Source: Blastobasis lacticolella (taxonomy: Eukaryota > Arthropoda > Insecta > Lepidoptera > Blastobasidae). From it: DNA of 64,000 bases. Location: the NCBI GenBank assembly GCA_905147135.1, contig LR990046.1:11314501-11378500 (forward strand), written 5' to 3'. Both the position numbers and the translations under genes were made by a program. Below are positions 43,531 to 56,009 of this stretch, piece by piece. Below the pieces are notes generated by a model, which worked only from the letters and a program-made list of their open reading frames with translations, searched no databases and was not told the DNA's origin. The first letter of the stretch is position 1. Each line of letters begins with the position of its first letter.

Positions 43531-46500
43531 ACCTCTATAACACTTGCACCTACACTAAAAAAAAGTAAACATGCATTATGTATTAAGAGTATTGCGTTTC
43601 TAGTAGCTACCTATAAGTGTTAGGCCTTCAGTTAAATGATTTTTACTACAAACCTCTTTTACTAAGAACCTATAAGTATCTATATTCTGTTTTACGATTG
43701 AAAGCTACACCTGAACCCGTCCATACCATTACCTCTAATAAGTCTACACATATATGTGTTTAGCTGTTTAGTACTGCATACCTACATCTGTACGTCAACT
43801 CGTATATTGGTGTAAAATAAAAGCATAGCGGTCCCGGCCGCGCCTGCGCCCGCGCCGCATGCCGCGGACGGCCAGGGTCAGATGTTTATCTTAAACGGCT
43901 GTATCACCCGCGGGAGACACTTTTTTCTGACATTATTATCGACAACCAACTTTGACTAAGCCTTTATGTGTTAGCTTAGGGGCGTTTTGTTTGTGGATGT
44001 TGTCGATATAGAGTCAATATTATAGTAAACAAAAGAGTTGTCGATACCAAAAACATTGTTGGTAGGATAGTTGTATTCGAGTAAACTGTAAGAAAAAAGA
44101 AGTGTTGTTGTCTTTAGCTTCAATCACTTTCAAAATATTGCGAATTCAAAGTTTGGGATTCAATATTTTTGGCAATATTTTAAACGACCTGATAGCCGTC
44201 TAAACCAACACAACTTTAGCTATACCCATTACGCTGATAATATTTATGAGATATAATATGGGGACAGTCAATCCATAAAATAGGTGTGATTTGAAAGTCA
44301 ATTTCCACCGTTAAAACTATTTAAATTAATAAAAACGCTACGCAAAGTTTACAGTAGCCAGCAGCAATAAACAGAGAGGGTATTTGGCACGCCGCCTAGC
44401 CCGCATTACTCTGCGATATCAAATTTCGAATCACTACTTAAGTGCGCTCTGCTGAGAAAACAAGCTTTTTAGAAATAGCACGCGTGGCGGGTAACCCGAT
44501 ACACTCGGCCTTTGCACCCAAATTGTTTAAATGGCTCTAGGTGAGTTTAGAGAAAAAACAAACGCAGTTCCACCTATCGGGTTCCGAGAACTAAAAAATG
44601 CTATTTATTACTACGTATTAGTGTTTATGTAATAAGCCTGTTCCATCTGCAACTACCGGGTGTCATCGCCTTGAATACGAATTGGTCACTTTATATCCTC
44701 GCACCTGTTCGTTTGAGAGTATCAGTTAACGTTATTAAAATAATTATGTTCTCTTTGACATTTAAATTTAATAATAGGCAAACATTATCGATATTTCTAG
44801 TACAATAATTGGCATATCGAGTAGATACCATTTGAAATCCGGATTGTCGAGTGATTTCATAAGAAAGACCTAAATACTGTTTAGTCAGTTATTAAATGTT
44901 ACATATCTGAGATAACACTAATTCAATCCTCAACAGACAGAAAGCTAATGAGAGACGAATGACTAGCAGAATATGAAGATGCGGCCGGGGCGAGTCCACG
45001 CGCCGTGCTGTGGCTTACTGTACTTACAGATCGATCACGGTACTATAACAAGGTTATTTTAGCAGATGGCTATAGCTGTGATAGTTAACAGTCGCCAAGT
45101 TATAACACAAGTCCTCAAACTGAACAGCCATATAAACTGTCACAATAGCAGCTGATTGACGAGGCGCGACTCTTCCCCGAAAACCGATTTTCTCCCGTAC
45201 ATTTAAAAGGAATTTCGTACGGCACGTACATAATGATTTATGATTCTCCTTTTATCCGAAACTTATTTCGAATTAGAAAGATATATTAATATCTTCATTT
45301 TTTCCACTTCTCGGAGAATACGGCCCTTGTCCGGACACAAAAAGAATGCTCGGGGTCGGCGCGGGCGCATCGCATTGGGCGCCCAACGACCGTGTGACAA
45401 GGTGCTTTATGCGGACGATTATGAGCGCACCGAATAATGTTCCGATACCCGATAAATATCTGCCAACTCATACAAAAGCATCCCAATAAAAATATAATAG
45501 TAAATGTAGCAACAACACGGACCACAAACTGCACAGTCATATCTTGCTGATAAATATAAATTAAAATGAAAACGCTCATGAGAGGAAGAGGGACGGCTGT
45601 TCCGTGTACGGCAACAAATTAAAAGTAAGTGAGTAACGCTGGACTGTTATGCGTGTGGGCAAGGTTGTCGCTGGGAAGTCATTCACGGCGCAGCAGCGCA
45701 AACCGATTTATTTAATTAAACCGCTTAGAACATCCGCAAGATGTTAAGTTAATGTTTTGACATAATTTTACATAGACATAGACATAGACATAGATAGATA
45801 TTTTGTGAAAGTTTCACAAATTCGCTGCGATACCTGGAAGCCAAAGAAATGTTAGCAGTAACCAGCAATTTTATGTTTCGTCTGTGCCTGAATTCAATTG
45901 CAGTGTGTATTGTTCAAAGAATGGTAAAACGAAGTGAAGTAATACAATATATAAATAATAATACAAGTAACCTCGAATATCTTCTGAACTCCGTAAATTA
46001 ACTTAATCCATATCATGTTCGACCTAATTTAATATAACAAACATTACTCATTCAAGACAATCTAATTGTCGCAAAAACAAACTTAACTTGGCACTATATT
46101 TTTTGCTGTTTATAATGTTTTTCTTTAGGATCATATTGTGATAAACAATGGTGGCGGGGCACCTGCGCCCGCGCCGTGTGGGAACGCGCCGCCGCGCCGC
46201 ACGCTCGTCACTCCTCACGTCATTTCTGACAGCCAAGGCATCGGCGATGTTATAACAGGAAAAAATATTACACAGGTACATCCAGCCGCTTCCCAAAAAA
46301 TTTACGGCGATCAAATACAACAGGTATTTAGAATATTTCACACTGGATTACGATTTGGTGGGCCTCTATGTCTGTGGCATCGTTCCGTATCTACCCTGGG
46401 CTTCCCTACATATGTTATAGGTACATATTTAACCCTAAAACGAGAACACTTGTAGCATTATTTTCCAGACAATATATAGTAAACATTTAATGGTCCTGCA

Positions 46501-48089
46501 TGCAAGAATAGTGTCAAGAAATTGTCGTGACTCGCGATGTGAGCTTGTATGGGAGGGTGCGGCGCCCGCGCCGACGGCGACGCGGCGATCCCACCGATAC
46601 TGGACAGTTTGGCTTATCTTACAGTATTCATTGTGTCACTGCTGATTTTACAGCATAGATAACCGAAGTCATGGCAGCTAGGTATGTAACTATTCTTATA
46701 AAAATGACTTGTATATTTCCGTTCAACAATCCCATCCCCGTTTCATCCCGTGGGAATTTCCAAAATTTTGTATTTTGTGACCACATTAAGAAACAGCCGA
46801 TTTAGTACTCATCTTAGTTCTGTATAACACAGTCAGTTTCAGCACGTAAGCACGGATAACGTCACGCCTCTTTCCCGTAGGGAGCAACGTCACATCGTTA
46901 CCGAGAAATTGGCATAGGTACCTATTTTAAATTAGTTGACTTCGAAAAATAAACCGCTATCAAGAATCTCATCAAAGGCTTCGCAATGTCCCTGCATCCC
47001 AAAATGAAGACACCCACGACACAAAGTAGTAACCACAAATCGTTTTATTAATTGTTCATTTTGGTATCGCGTTTCTCGGTAATGTGGACCCCGGAGCCGA
47101 CGACTCTAAGCGGCGCCACAATATGGACATGAATAACGTAGTTTAAATGAAGTACCTACTTTACTTTTGTAAGATAGACGTGAATTTGCATCATTTATAA
47201 AAAGCCGGCGCGGCGAGGTTAGGACGTCGCAGCAACAGCAGAAAGTGTAGCAACTGAATAATTGATTGAGTCACGACGAAATAAAGTTAGTCTAAAGGCA
47301 ATAATAATAACAAAATCTTAATAAATTACAAATTGGCATTGTGACAGAGGTGGGCCATAAATTGGGCGGTTAATGTTATAGTGCCTTGGGGCATGTCCAC
47401 TCGACGCCTACGCCGTGCCCCAGCCCCCGGGCACATTTTTGGGACAAACCAATATTTCTAACGAATATTAATAGCCGTTTCTGTTTTTTATTATTTTCTA
47501 TGCTTAATTTTTATTCTTTTCCTGCGAGGCGAGACTAACATTCCCGGAGTGCCGCGCGATCCTTCTGGAGTACATCGTAATTCACGGCTTACGATCTTTG
47601 TTTCTCACTTTTTCCAAGTTCCGCCAAGCATTAACATTGATTTCGTATTTCGCTGAATGGAAAAATTCGTTCTGCAAAAGCTTGCCCGGTTTGAGTTGGT
47701 GGGATTTAACACGTATTTTTTTCTTGTAAAACAATTCGATTGTCATTCGTCTCTCGTTGCAAACTTTCAACTGTTTTTGGGAAGGTGTTGTTAAATGTAT
47801 GGAATTTTTACACTGTTGACACAATGGTGGCACGTCGGTCCAAAGAAACAGGTGGGATGTTGGCGTTTTAGTTGTTTTGCAACATCAAAATCAACACCAT
47901 TTAGTAAAGATTGAAAGATACCATTCGTTTATATCGCGTATTTATTATTCAATCGATTTTTAAGTAGAGTACATCTAAACAAGTGTTTTTATTTACCTTA
48001 TGCATTAGTTTATTTTCTGTTCATAATTTAATAGTACGTACTCACATATGAAATTTTGATAAAATATATACATAGTAAAAATTTATGTC
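43531..48089. other. opa intron segment with recurring GC islands
   Basis: Mostly AT-rich. Holds exact TGCGCCCGCGCCG at 43845-43857 and 46164-46176 (plus) and 45357-45369 (minus), and GCGCCCGCGCCG at 46562-46573. No coding sequence recognised. These islands are the best enhancer or silencer candidates in the intron. Confidence 0.35.
45771..45795. repeat. (CATAGA)n short tandem repeat
   Basis: About four units of CATAGA, decaying into TAGATAGATA. Confidence 0.8.
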
Positions 48090-48265
48090 GTTTTTCGCGT
48101 CTGTCTACCTGTATGTACCTACGTCTGTATATATGTATTTACGTTGACCCCTCCTAAACCTTTGCTTTGCTTCTTTGGGGCTAGATTGCACTGTGTGCAT
48201 GGTCCAAGCATATTTATTTATTTTTTGTTTAAATCACGCAACGGATTTTGATGCGGTTTTCCTCA
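48090..48265 (+). repeat. LINE tail repeat D with SINE B scrap inside
   Basis: CGCGTCTGTCTACCTGTATG and ACGCAACGGATTTTGATGCG flank about 60 bases (48163-48220) of SINE B 3' end: TTTGGGGCTAGATTGCACTG then ATTTATTTATTTTTT. Flank order agrees with 41225-41312, so the SINE inserted into the LINE tail. Confidence 0.6.
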
Positions 48266-51200
48266 TAAGTTAGAGATTTGCTTCTAGATGGTTAAATGTA
48301 AAGAAAAGCCGATACGTACACTGATAAGTAGTGGACATATTATTCTTTTCTATGATGCGGCCGCAGAATTTCTGTTCTGTGGACGTCCTACGATAATCAT
48401 GAGGTATGTACCTACAAAATTATTTTGTACTGAATTTATATTATTAAATGAAGTGTATATCAAACTCAATAACTCAGTGTCTCGTCGAATATAGATAGAA
48501 ACTTTCTTTCCTTCTTTTCTATGCTTATTTTTTTAATACGTTTCTGTGAAATCTACAAATTAGAACCAAAAAGAGGTAACAAAATATTTCCTACTAGCTA
48601 CATCGATAAAGGGTAGTCAAAGACAGAGGCATCTAATAGTGTATTTCGAAGGTGTCACTCGGTTGTAATGGACGTCGGGCGGGAGGCACGCGGCGACTTC
48701 AAACAATTCCATACATATTAATAGGTACAAGGTGTCGACGAAAAAATACATGAATGATGCAGTGAGACCTCCAGAGTCGCCCTACAAGCCAATGGAATTT
48801 CGCACACTTGGCTGCTACAAGCCGCGAGCGATTTTTTCCTTAAAACACATAGGCAATTTAATTTAATGAGCGGCATACGTTTTCTATTGATCGCTAATAG
48901 CCTGATACCTAATTGCGTAGTGTTTACTAAACCTTTTTTAAAGTTTTTATACTATCGTAGAGTCAAACACCACAGTGTTGCTGTGCCGGGAATAGATTCA
49001 GCGGGGGAACCATTCAGATGCACTTTTCAAGCTAGACAACTTCTCCATTGCTGAGCGTGGTATGTATTTATTTTGTTCAGAGTCACATGTCTAACCATGT
49101 TTATAAATACATGAAGACTCATAACTTCTGAATAGTAAATTCTTTTCTGTCGTTATAAAGTACAAACTGGAGATAGTAAAGTGTTAGTGTGCATGGGGCT
49201 AGAGGCACGCAAGCTATGAGATATGTGCTCAGGGCGGGCGTAGGCGCACGCGCATCTTGCCTTGACCATTGTTACATGCAGCCGTGGACAATTTATGTCG
49301 ACTCTAACGCCGGGATCTACCCGGGTTAGATTAGCTTAGCTACAGGCTACAGGAACGCTACGGACGCAAGTTAGCTATTACATTTTGGAAAATATTGGTT
49401 TATTACTTCGTACATATTGCTGTGATAATTCCAGTGAGGCCAATCAAAATTTTATTACGACTCTAGCTTTAAAAATTTAGCGCACCAACAACAAAATTAA
49501 TAACTGTGCCATCGGTATTATGATTTCAAATGCTAATTGTGGATTTTTAACAATCTCATTCATTTTGAAGTAGTCGACTTGTATTAGACATAAAAAAATT
49601 ATGTTCTAAACACATTGGTTTTTTTTTAGTTTCTTGGGTACTTAGATACTTGTATATTTTATATTAATATATCGGGCAGACATGATGTATTCAGCTCAGA
49701 GGCCTACATCCAAATGAGACATGCGTCCATTTCCACAAGTTCGATTTGGCAACAAAAACAATTAATTAAATATATGATAGATGAAGTTGTAAATTCTGAT
49801 TAAACGGCCCTGCGCAGGCGCAGCTCTCGGGCGGATATTAGTAATAGTTCCAATGTGAGTCGCTGTTCCCTCAACCACTGCGGGCAGGTGAAGTTCCGTG
49901 ATTGATTGTACTCCATAGATGTTTATCTCTTACGCTGAACAAAACAGACTTGATTAAATTCATATTCATAGTTTCAACGGCGAGCTCAGCGAGCCACGAG
50001 TAAAATGTTTTGAGTTTTATGTGCCTTGAATCGAAATTGATAACGATCTCTAGAAATAAAGCTCTCACTTTGATACTGAGTTTTTTGGAATAACAACGCA
50101 AGTACTTATTCCAAATATTTTGTGACTATAAATATATAGTGTTAAATATTTGTAGGTCTGAGCTAAGCATCATAAGCTAAGAAAATATTAAAGGATTTTT
50201 ACTGTGAACCTTATAAAAATAATCAGTTTTTTAAACGAACATAGTCTTTAACTATTTAATATGAACATATTGCATTCAATGCATCTGTAAACCGAAACAG
50301 AACCTAAACCGATTTAATTATCTAGGTACTAGGATAACCATGTTTTATGTAACCACATAATGTAATGTCTAACTGCTTGTCAGTGAATAATTTATTAGAA
50401 TTCAATTAGTCAAGACGTGAGATTCTGTTAAATAGGCTCGCCAGTTGACATTGCCTATCTACGGCACAGCACGAGACGTATGTCTTCCACAATTCAGTTA
50501 GAGCGTCTAGTTTTTTCTTAATGTACGTGCGAAGTTTACGATATATGGGCGTTTAGGTACGCACGACATAAGTTCAACTCGCGTAGGGCTCCACGCGGTA
50601 TGCGAGCCGCGCGATCCTCGCAGATACCGTGCGTTCGTGCGATCGATACGCCACGGGCCACCGTCGAGGCGCTTTTTGCACGCGGGCCGGAGCCCTGTTC
50701 GCACCATTACAGTCGCCAATACCGAAATGCTTTGCACTAAGGAATGGACTCGATTTCGATGTTGATGCGTAGTTTTGATCGATCGGAAATGGTCGAGGAG
50801 ACGGAATAGCGCATTGTTGGGGCCGCCAGTGTAATAGACATCAGTGTAGCCCTCGCTGTGAGGTGCACTCTTGTTTGGGTCTATTTTCGTACATGTAGGT
50901 TTCATTTATAGCGACGATTGGTGGTTGCTGGTGGGTTGTATTATCTCTTATTAATTTTTAACAAATTTGAAACGTTTCCAACAAAATTGCTCATTAATAA
51001 AAAACTGCAACATTCTCATCTAGCGCTTTATGTCCGTTCCAAAGAAAATAGTGCGTTTAATTTTCAACGTTGCATACATGAATGGCAGTAAGTACCTACA
51101 CTCGCGAGTGGAAATTCGATACGCTTGCCCATTTATGACGCATTTACACTGCAAACATATGTGTGAAGATGCGCTCGGGGTGTCGCTGCTCGTCGCAAGG

Positions 51201-54200
51201 GGTGCAACAACAAAAGAGATAAAGAACTAAAGCGCTTACGTCGTCATTGTCTATGTAGCCAGTGTTGGCCGTAGGTGCCGTGTGGGGCATCAAGTGATCG
51301 AGGGCCCGGGCTATGTGTGAGTGGAGTTGCCCACGCGGGTGTGCGCGTGTGTGAAGAGGGTTGCAATGCTACCGACGGGTGATAGACTAGCCACGCCCAT
51401 GAGATAATCGTTTGTTTTTACACGCATATTTAGAATACAATAACGCGTTATTAAAACTCGATACGAGTTTCGCAACTCGAATAATTATCTAACAGCGTGA
51501 GTTTTCGTTCGGATTTTGGTTATTAAATTGATACATAAGTACGTTTTTGGTAATAACGTTACCTAATAGCATTGGAGTATCTAGTTATATGTACAACCGT
51601 GATATTGATGATGACAAACGAATCGATTGTTTTTCTAAATGTAACTTTTATTACTTATTAATCACTATGCCATACGAGTAATCTAACTAAAAATCTCGTT
51701 CAACGGGTGAGAATCCCATCGAAAATCCCTTCCCGAGAGCGATTCACCCAGACAGACGCGACACATTGTGCCAGTGAGATCTTTTATACAATTTATCAAT
51801 CCGGGACAGATGGTCGCGCACATAAACACCTTTGAAACCCACCCGACTATTATGAGGGTTTACAACATTATCATATGCGGAGGTAAAATGACCGATCATT
51901 ATACTCATTCGGGTTATTGAATCTTTTATAGTGATGAAAATGTATAATGGCCTCCTATGTAGCTTTGAAATTGGAGCAGTTAATACCTAATGTATTTTTG
52001 TGGGAACAGTGATGCAGGCAGAGTTCTAGTCCTTAGCAGCGCGCATGAGAAAAGTGGATGCAAATTGCTGAGCAACTTGCAACTTGCAAGATGGTGAGAC
52101 ATCTACCATATACCGATGGCGATTTTGTCCCCCACGTTAATGTTGTCACTGATAATGCTGCACATAGCTTGGTCGAAAGCAGAATGTTTTTTTTGAGGCA
52201 GTCCCGGTCCGAATACATAACCTATCGTTTCATAAAACTGCAGTAGGACATGACACGGTATCTTCACGTGGTAGCTTTAGCGCCAGCACCATCAGCAAGA
52301 CAACATGGTGAAATTTACCAATATGACTTATGATTTCATCTACAGGAGAGAAGACGTCAAAGAAACCACTGCCTCATTCGGAACACTTCAAAACGCTGTT
52401 TCACAATATCAGATTAGATTCCACTAGTGTATTTGATGTACTAATTAGCCGGTCGTATGATTAATCAGCAATAAAGTGCAAGTGTACAGTGCATGTCTAT
52501 TGTTTGATAATGAACGACGGCGTAGTGTACTGCCCTACAGTGCACGCATGCGGCATGCCCATTGTGGCTGGCAATAAAGCGCTTCAGTGCTGCACTCGAC
52601 AACCGCACAAAGCGTGGGGTCGTGTACAGGAGAACCCTTCGCGGTATTGTTTGCAAAATATTTTGAAATCGTAATTTTACACGGAGCATTTGATGAGCTG
52701 AGAGCTGCACTTGATGGCGGGGACGGTGCTAGTAGATTTTAGAAAAAACTATTAGAGATTGCGAACGTAGCTATTAGAGAAGATGATGTGTTGCTAATAT
52801 GCTTTGCTGGTTAAATTAGTCTGATACTAATATGGACTAGACTTGAGCCACCTCTGAAAGGTTGAAGGGATTCTTTACAATCTCCATGCCTTCAATATTT
52901 AAAAATTAAGCGATGTAAGTTAGTGTTAGTCTTCGTAATTTTCTTTCTGTTCCTGAGACTTCAAGAAATGTTTAAAAATCTACGATTTCCCGACAAATAT
53001 TAACATTTACACGTACTCAAATATAGGCCGGGATAAGCGTTAGGACGATGATGACACGTACTCTAATATAACAACACTATTCTTCCCGAAGAACAGAAAT
53101 CCACTGACAGAAAAAAAATAACCACGAACTCTACACAACGTCCATTCTATTATAGGCCGTCTCTGTACTGCCTGAATCCGTCTCTGGGCTATCAGCGGCA
53201 CCCAGAATCGCATCATCATTACGCATTGTGCGCCCGCGCCCCAATACGCGCCACCCCACCCATGCTTCTGGGATGCACACAAACATAAATAAACATGTGC
53301 ATACGAATAAATAACATTTAGAGTTGAGAAAAATGTAAAGTGTAAATCTTGACGAAACTATGTGTACTAATTATTTGAAGTGATTGGGGCTAAGTTTTGG
53401 GTCACTACATACTAGTATTGGTCAGAAGATTAGAATAACTTATCTGTACTACGAATCTTACTTCATACTACGAATAAAATGTCAAATTGGTCTAGCCGTT
53501 TACAAGTGTTTTTCAAAGTAGTACATACAATATCCACGCGTTGCTGTGGCAATGGTAATAAAGAATTCTCGAGAAAAAATATTTTCATTTGTGCATTTGC
53601 AAAATTATTTTCCTTTTCACCGCGTCACTTTTTAAAATATGCTCTCCTTCAAAACTGCGATAATCGAATTATAATCCTTGGGAAAGGAACAAATAATTGA
53701 GGCGAGGCGTAGAAGTGCCGGTTACGGTAGCGGATTGTGGGCGGGAGCGCCGGCGGCGAAGGCGGGCGCAGACACGCTCTTTTATTTGCTTTAAGTGAAA
53801 TTGTTACGAATAATTAATCACTATCAATCAATTAGTGCCTTTTATTTTGTAAAAACAGCATTCTCAAGCTATTGTAATAAACACTGCCCGATGTGACTTA
53901 TTGAAAACGATCCGGCTACCGATATTAAGGGCCGAGGTATCATTTTACTCCCAGAGGCATTTGTTAATAAAAATATCAGTTTCCCGCGGCGTGGCGCCTG
54001 CGCAACTGATACTTCGTGATTGGCTCCTTCATGTCGCATTTCGTATCGTCGATAAACAATAAATTATACCACTATTACTTAGTCCCCGATAATTGGAATT
54101 GTTTTTCTACGATCTACCTAAATAGCAAGGCCTAACCAGGCGAACCATCCCGGGTGGCCGTCGGCATCGTAAATGAATTACGTAGTCTCCTATTTTACGA

Positions 54201-55211
54201 GTTTGCAACCCGGCTACGATATTCGCGACCCAACAATTAAAGCAATGATCACACAAGGCTCCCAGTCACTGTCTTCACGGAACCTTCCAGTAAATTTATA
54301 GCCACCCATAAAACAATTCTTCAAACTCCCACAAAAAGGTGATCTCTATTCAAAAGCTCGTGGGAGATAATAGAGGACAGGGGCACAGGACAAAAGTCCC
54401 AACGCAACACTAAACCGTGATGGGCAAAGAAAAAGAATAAAAATAAACCATCTGGCTGGCGAGTGACCGGACTCCGACGCCCGGGACCGACGCCAGCCAC
54501 GAATTCTTGAATTCCCTTAAAAATCGATATTTAAAGTTAAGTACCAATACTTTACCCGTAACAATGCTGTTACCCCGCGAGAGAGACGGACGGCGACCGG
54601 CCGACCCAACTGGACGTTTTAATTTATGGCTGATTTTTTCATCTAGCATTACACAGTTGAGATGAATCTTTAGACTTTTGTAATGAAATGAAAAATGGAA
54701 CTCGGACTTGAGTTTTTTGCCCTTACGGAGAAACGGACTTCACAAGTTGACAGTAGATATTTGGTTGGTTGTCCGTTAGTTTCGTTGTTGGCCTTCGGGA
54801 TCGTGTTACAGATATCTGTTCGACGTCACTCTGTCCTGTGGCGATGCCATTGTGTGGCAACAGCGCGCGGGCGGCGGGGCGCAGGTCATTATGCATTAAT
54901 AAGAATCGAAATGTTTCGCCAGATCAACCGTCACCGCTCCACCGGTTCCGACATCTCACTTCGCCGCTGCCGGATGTAGAGCATATCCTTGATGATGTAT
55001 CGTGACGAATCAATTATAAAGATAATAATGTTTGTATATGAACTCGTACTCCGTACGTACTTTAGAATTATAATTGATTTATTATTAGATGGTTAAAATT
55101 TATGATTAAGATATGCTTGTAGATCTATACATTTGATAGATTTTACCGTCACGGCACTGTGTTGTGAGTGGCTAGAGATTAAAAAGTGTCTGTGAAAAGT
55201 GCGGCACTCAC
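48266..55211. other. opa intron, exon 1-proximal 7 kb
   Basis: No repeat recognised in this long segment, unlike the flanks. CTGCGCAGGCGCAGCTC at 49810-49826 parallels the palindrome at 15144. TGCGCCCGCGCC is at 53229-53240. CpG islands lie at 53715-53780, 54455-54500, 54580-54620 and 54865-54890. Low repeat content next to exon 1 suits constrained regulatory DNA, but that is inference. Confidence 0.35.
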
Positions 55212-55902
55212 CTGTATGCGTCCGCTTGTGAATCTTGAGGTTCTCGGAGCGCGCGAACACCTTCCCGCAGCCGGGGAAGGGGCAGGGGAACGGCTTCTCG
55301 CCGGTGTGCACGCGGATGTGGTTCACCAGCTTGTACTTGGCCTTGAAGGCGCGGCCGTTGCGCGAGCAGCCCTGCCAGAAGCAGGCGTGCGTGGTGCACT
55401 CCGGGCCGCCCACGTGCTCCACCGTGAGGTGCGTCACGATCTCGTGCATGCTCGAGAACAGTTTGTTGCAGAGCTTCCTCGGCGGCGGCTGGTCGGGGTC
55501 GAGCCACTGGCAGCGCATGTCGCGGCGCGGCGGCGCGCGCACGTAGCGCAGGAAGGCGTGCGGCGCGTGCGCGTGCGCGTGCGGCACCAGCGGCGGCGCG
55601 GCGCCCTGGTAGTGCACGTCGCCGCGCCACTCCCACGGCTGCGAGTCCAGCGGCTGCTGCGGGAACAGCTCGCCGCAGCCCGGGTACTCGCGCAGGTAGC
55701 CCGGCTGGTAGGAGTGCAGCGGGTACGGCTGGTAGTGCGGGGCGTGCGGCGGGGCGGCGGCGCGGTGCTGCGGCGCGCCGCACCCGCCCTGCGGCGACAT
55801 CTTCAGCCCGTACGAGGCCAGGTGCGCGTGGTTCGACTCGAGGAAAGCGTTCATCGCGGGGGCGGCCGGCGCCGGCGCATAGCCCCATTCGCCCGCCACC
55901 AT
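55212..55902 (-). CDS. opa: odd-paired (Zic family) coding exon 1: N-terminus and zinc fingers 1-3
   Basis: 5' coding exon of the insect Zic transcription factor, a nuclear DNA-binding protein with roles in embryonic segmentation and later patterning in Drosophila. The ATG at 55902 is preceded by an in-frame TGA 13 codons upstream, so it opens the frame. A second Met (residue 17) begins [20 protein letters not shown], aligning with the conserved Opa N-terminus, and could be the real start. Ala/His/Pro/Gln-rich sequence follows, then HAFLRYVR (residues 115-122), the Zic-Opa conserved motif. Finger 1: C131, C145, H158, H163, with the long spacing and Trp of Zic proteins. Finger 2: C174, C179, H195, H199 ([14 protein letters not shown]). 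Finger 3: C207, C212, H225, H229. The exon ends THTG at donor CAG|GTGAGT. It joins 40277-40911 in phase 1. A possible 5' UTR splice acceptor (GGTGTTCTCCAG) ends at 56010. Confidence 0.97.
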
Positions 55903-56009
55903 CCACGCGGCGCTCGCGGCCGCGGGGGCGCGCCCGCCGCCTCACCACACTACACACCTCTCTCTTTCTTCTGGCATTATCCGAGTCCACTTTTCGAGAT
56001 TGACGATGC
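55903..56009 (-). other. opa: Probable opa 5' UTR
   Basis: GC-rich next to the ATG, with stop codons in the coding frame. A good 3' splice site (GGTGTTCTCCAG) ends at 56010, so this may be the untranslated start of an exon whose upstream partner lies further right. Equally it may be a promoter-proximal leader. Confidence 0.4.

Larger units (their letters stand above)
40912..55211 (-). other. opa: opa intron (14.3 kb, phase 1)
   Basis: Donor CAG|GTGAGT at 55211-55206 and acceptor TTGCAG|GT at 40912, both canonical on the minus strand. It interrupts the Gly codon of the H-T-G-E-K-P linker between fingers 3 and 4. Inside are SINE A (41033-41192), three LINE tail copies, a SINE B scrap, a (CATAGA)n array, and CpG-rich islands at 43830-43880, 45340-45390, 46150-46215, 46555-46600 and 53715-53780, several with TGCGCCCGCGCCG. 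No other gene is convincing. The 132-codon frame at 50507-50905 (minus) is unrecognised. Confidence 0.93.

Noticed and set aside
45295..45579. 94-codon minus-strand frame with a hydrophobic N-terminal half
   Set aside because: The hydrophobic stretch comes from AT-rich sequence and the rest crosses a GC island. No homologue recognised and no splice context.
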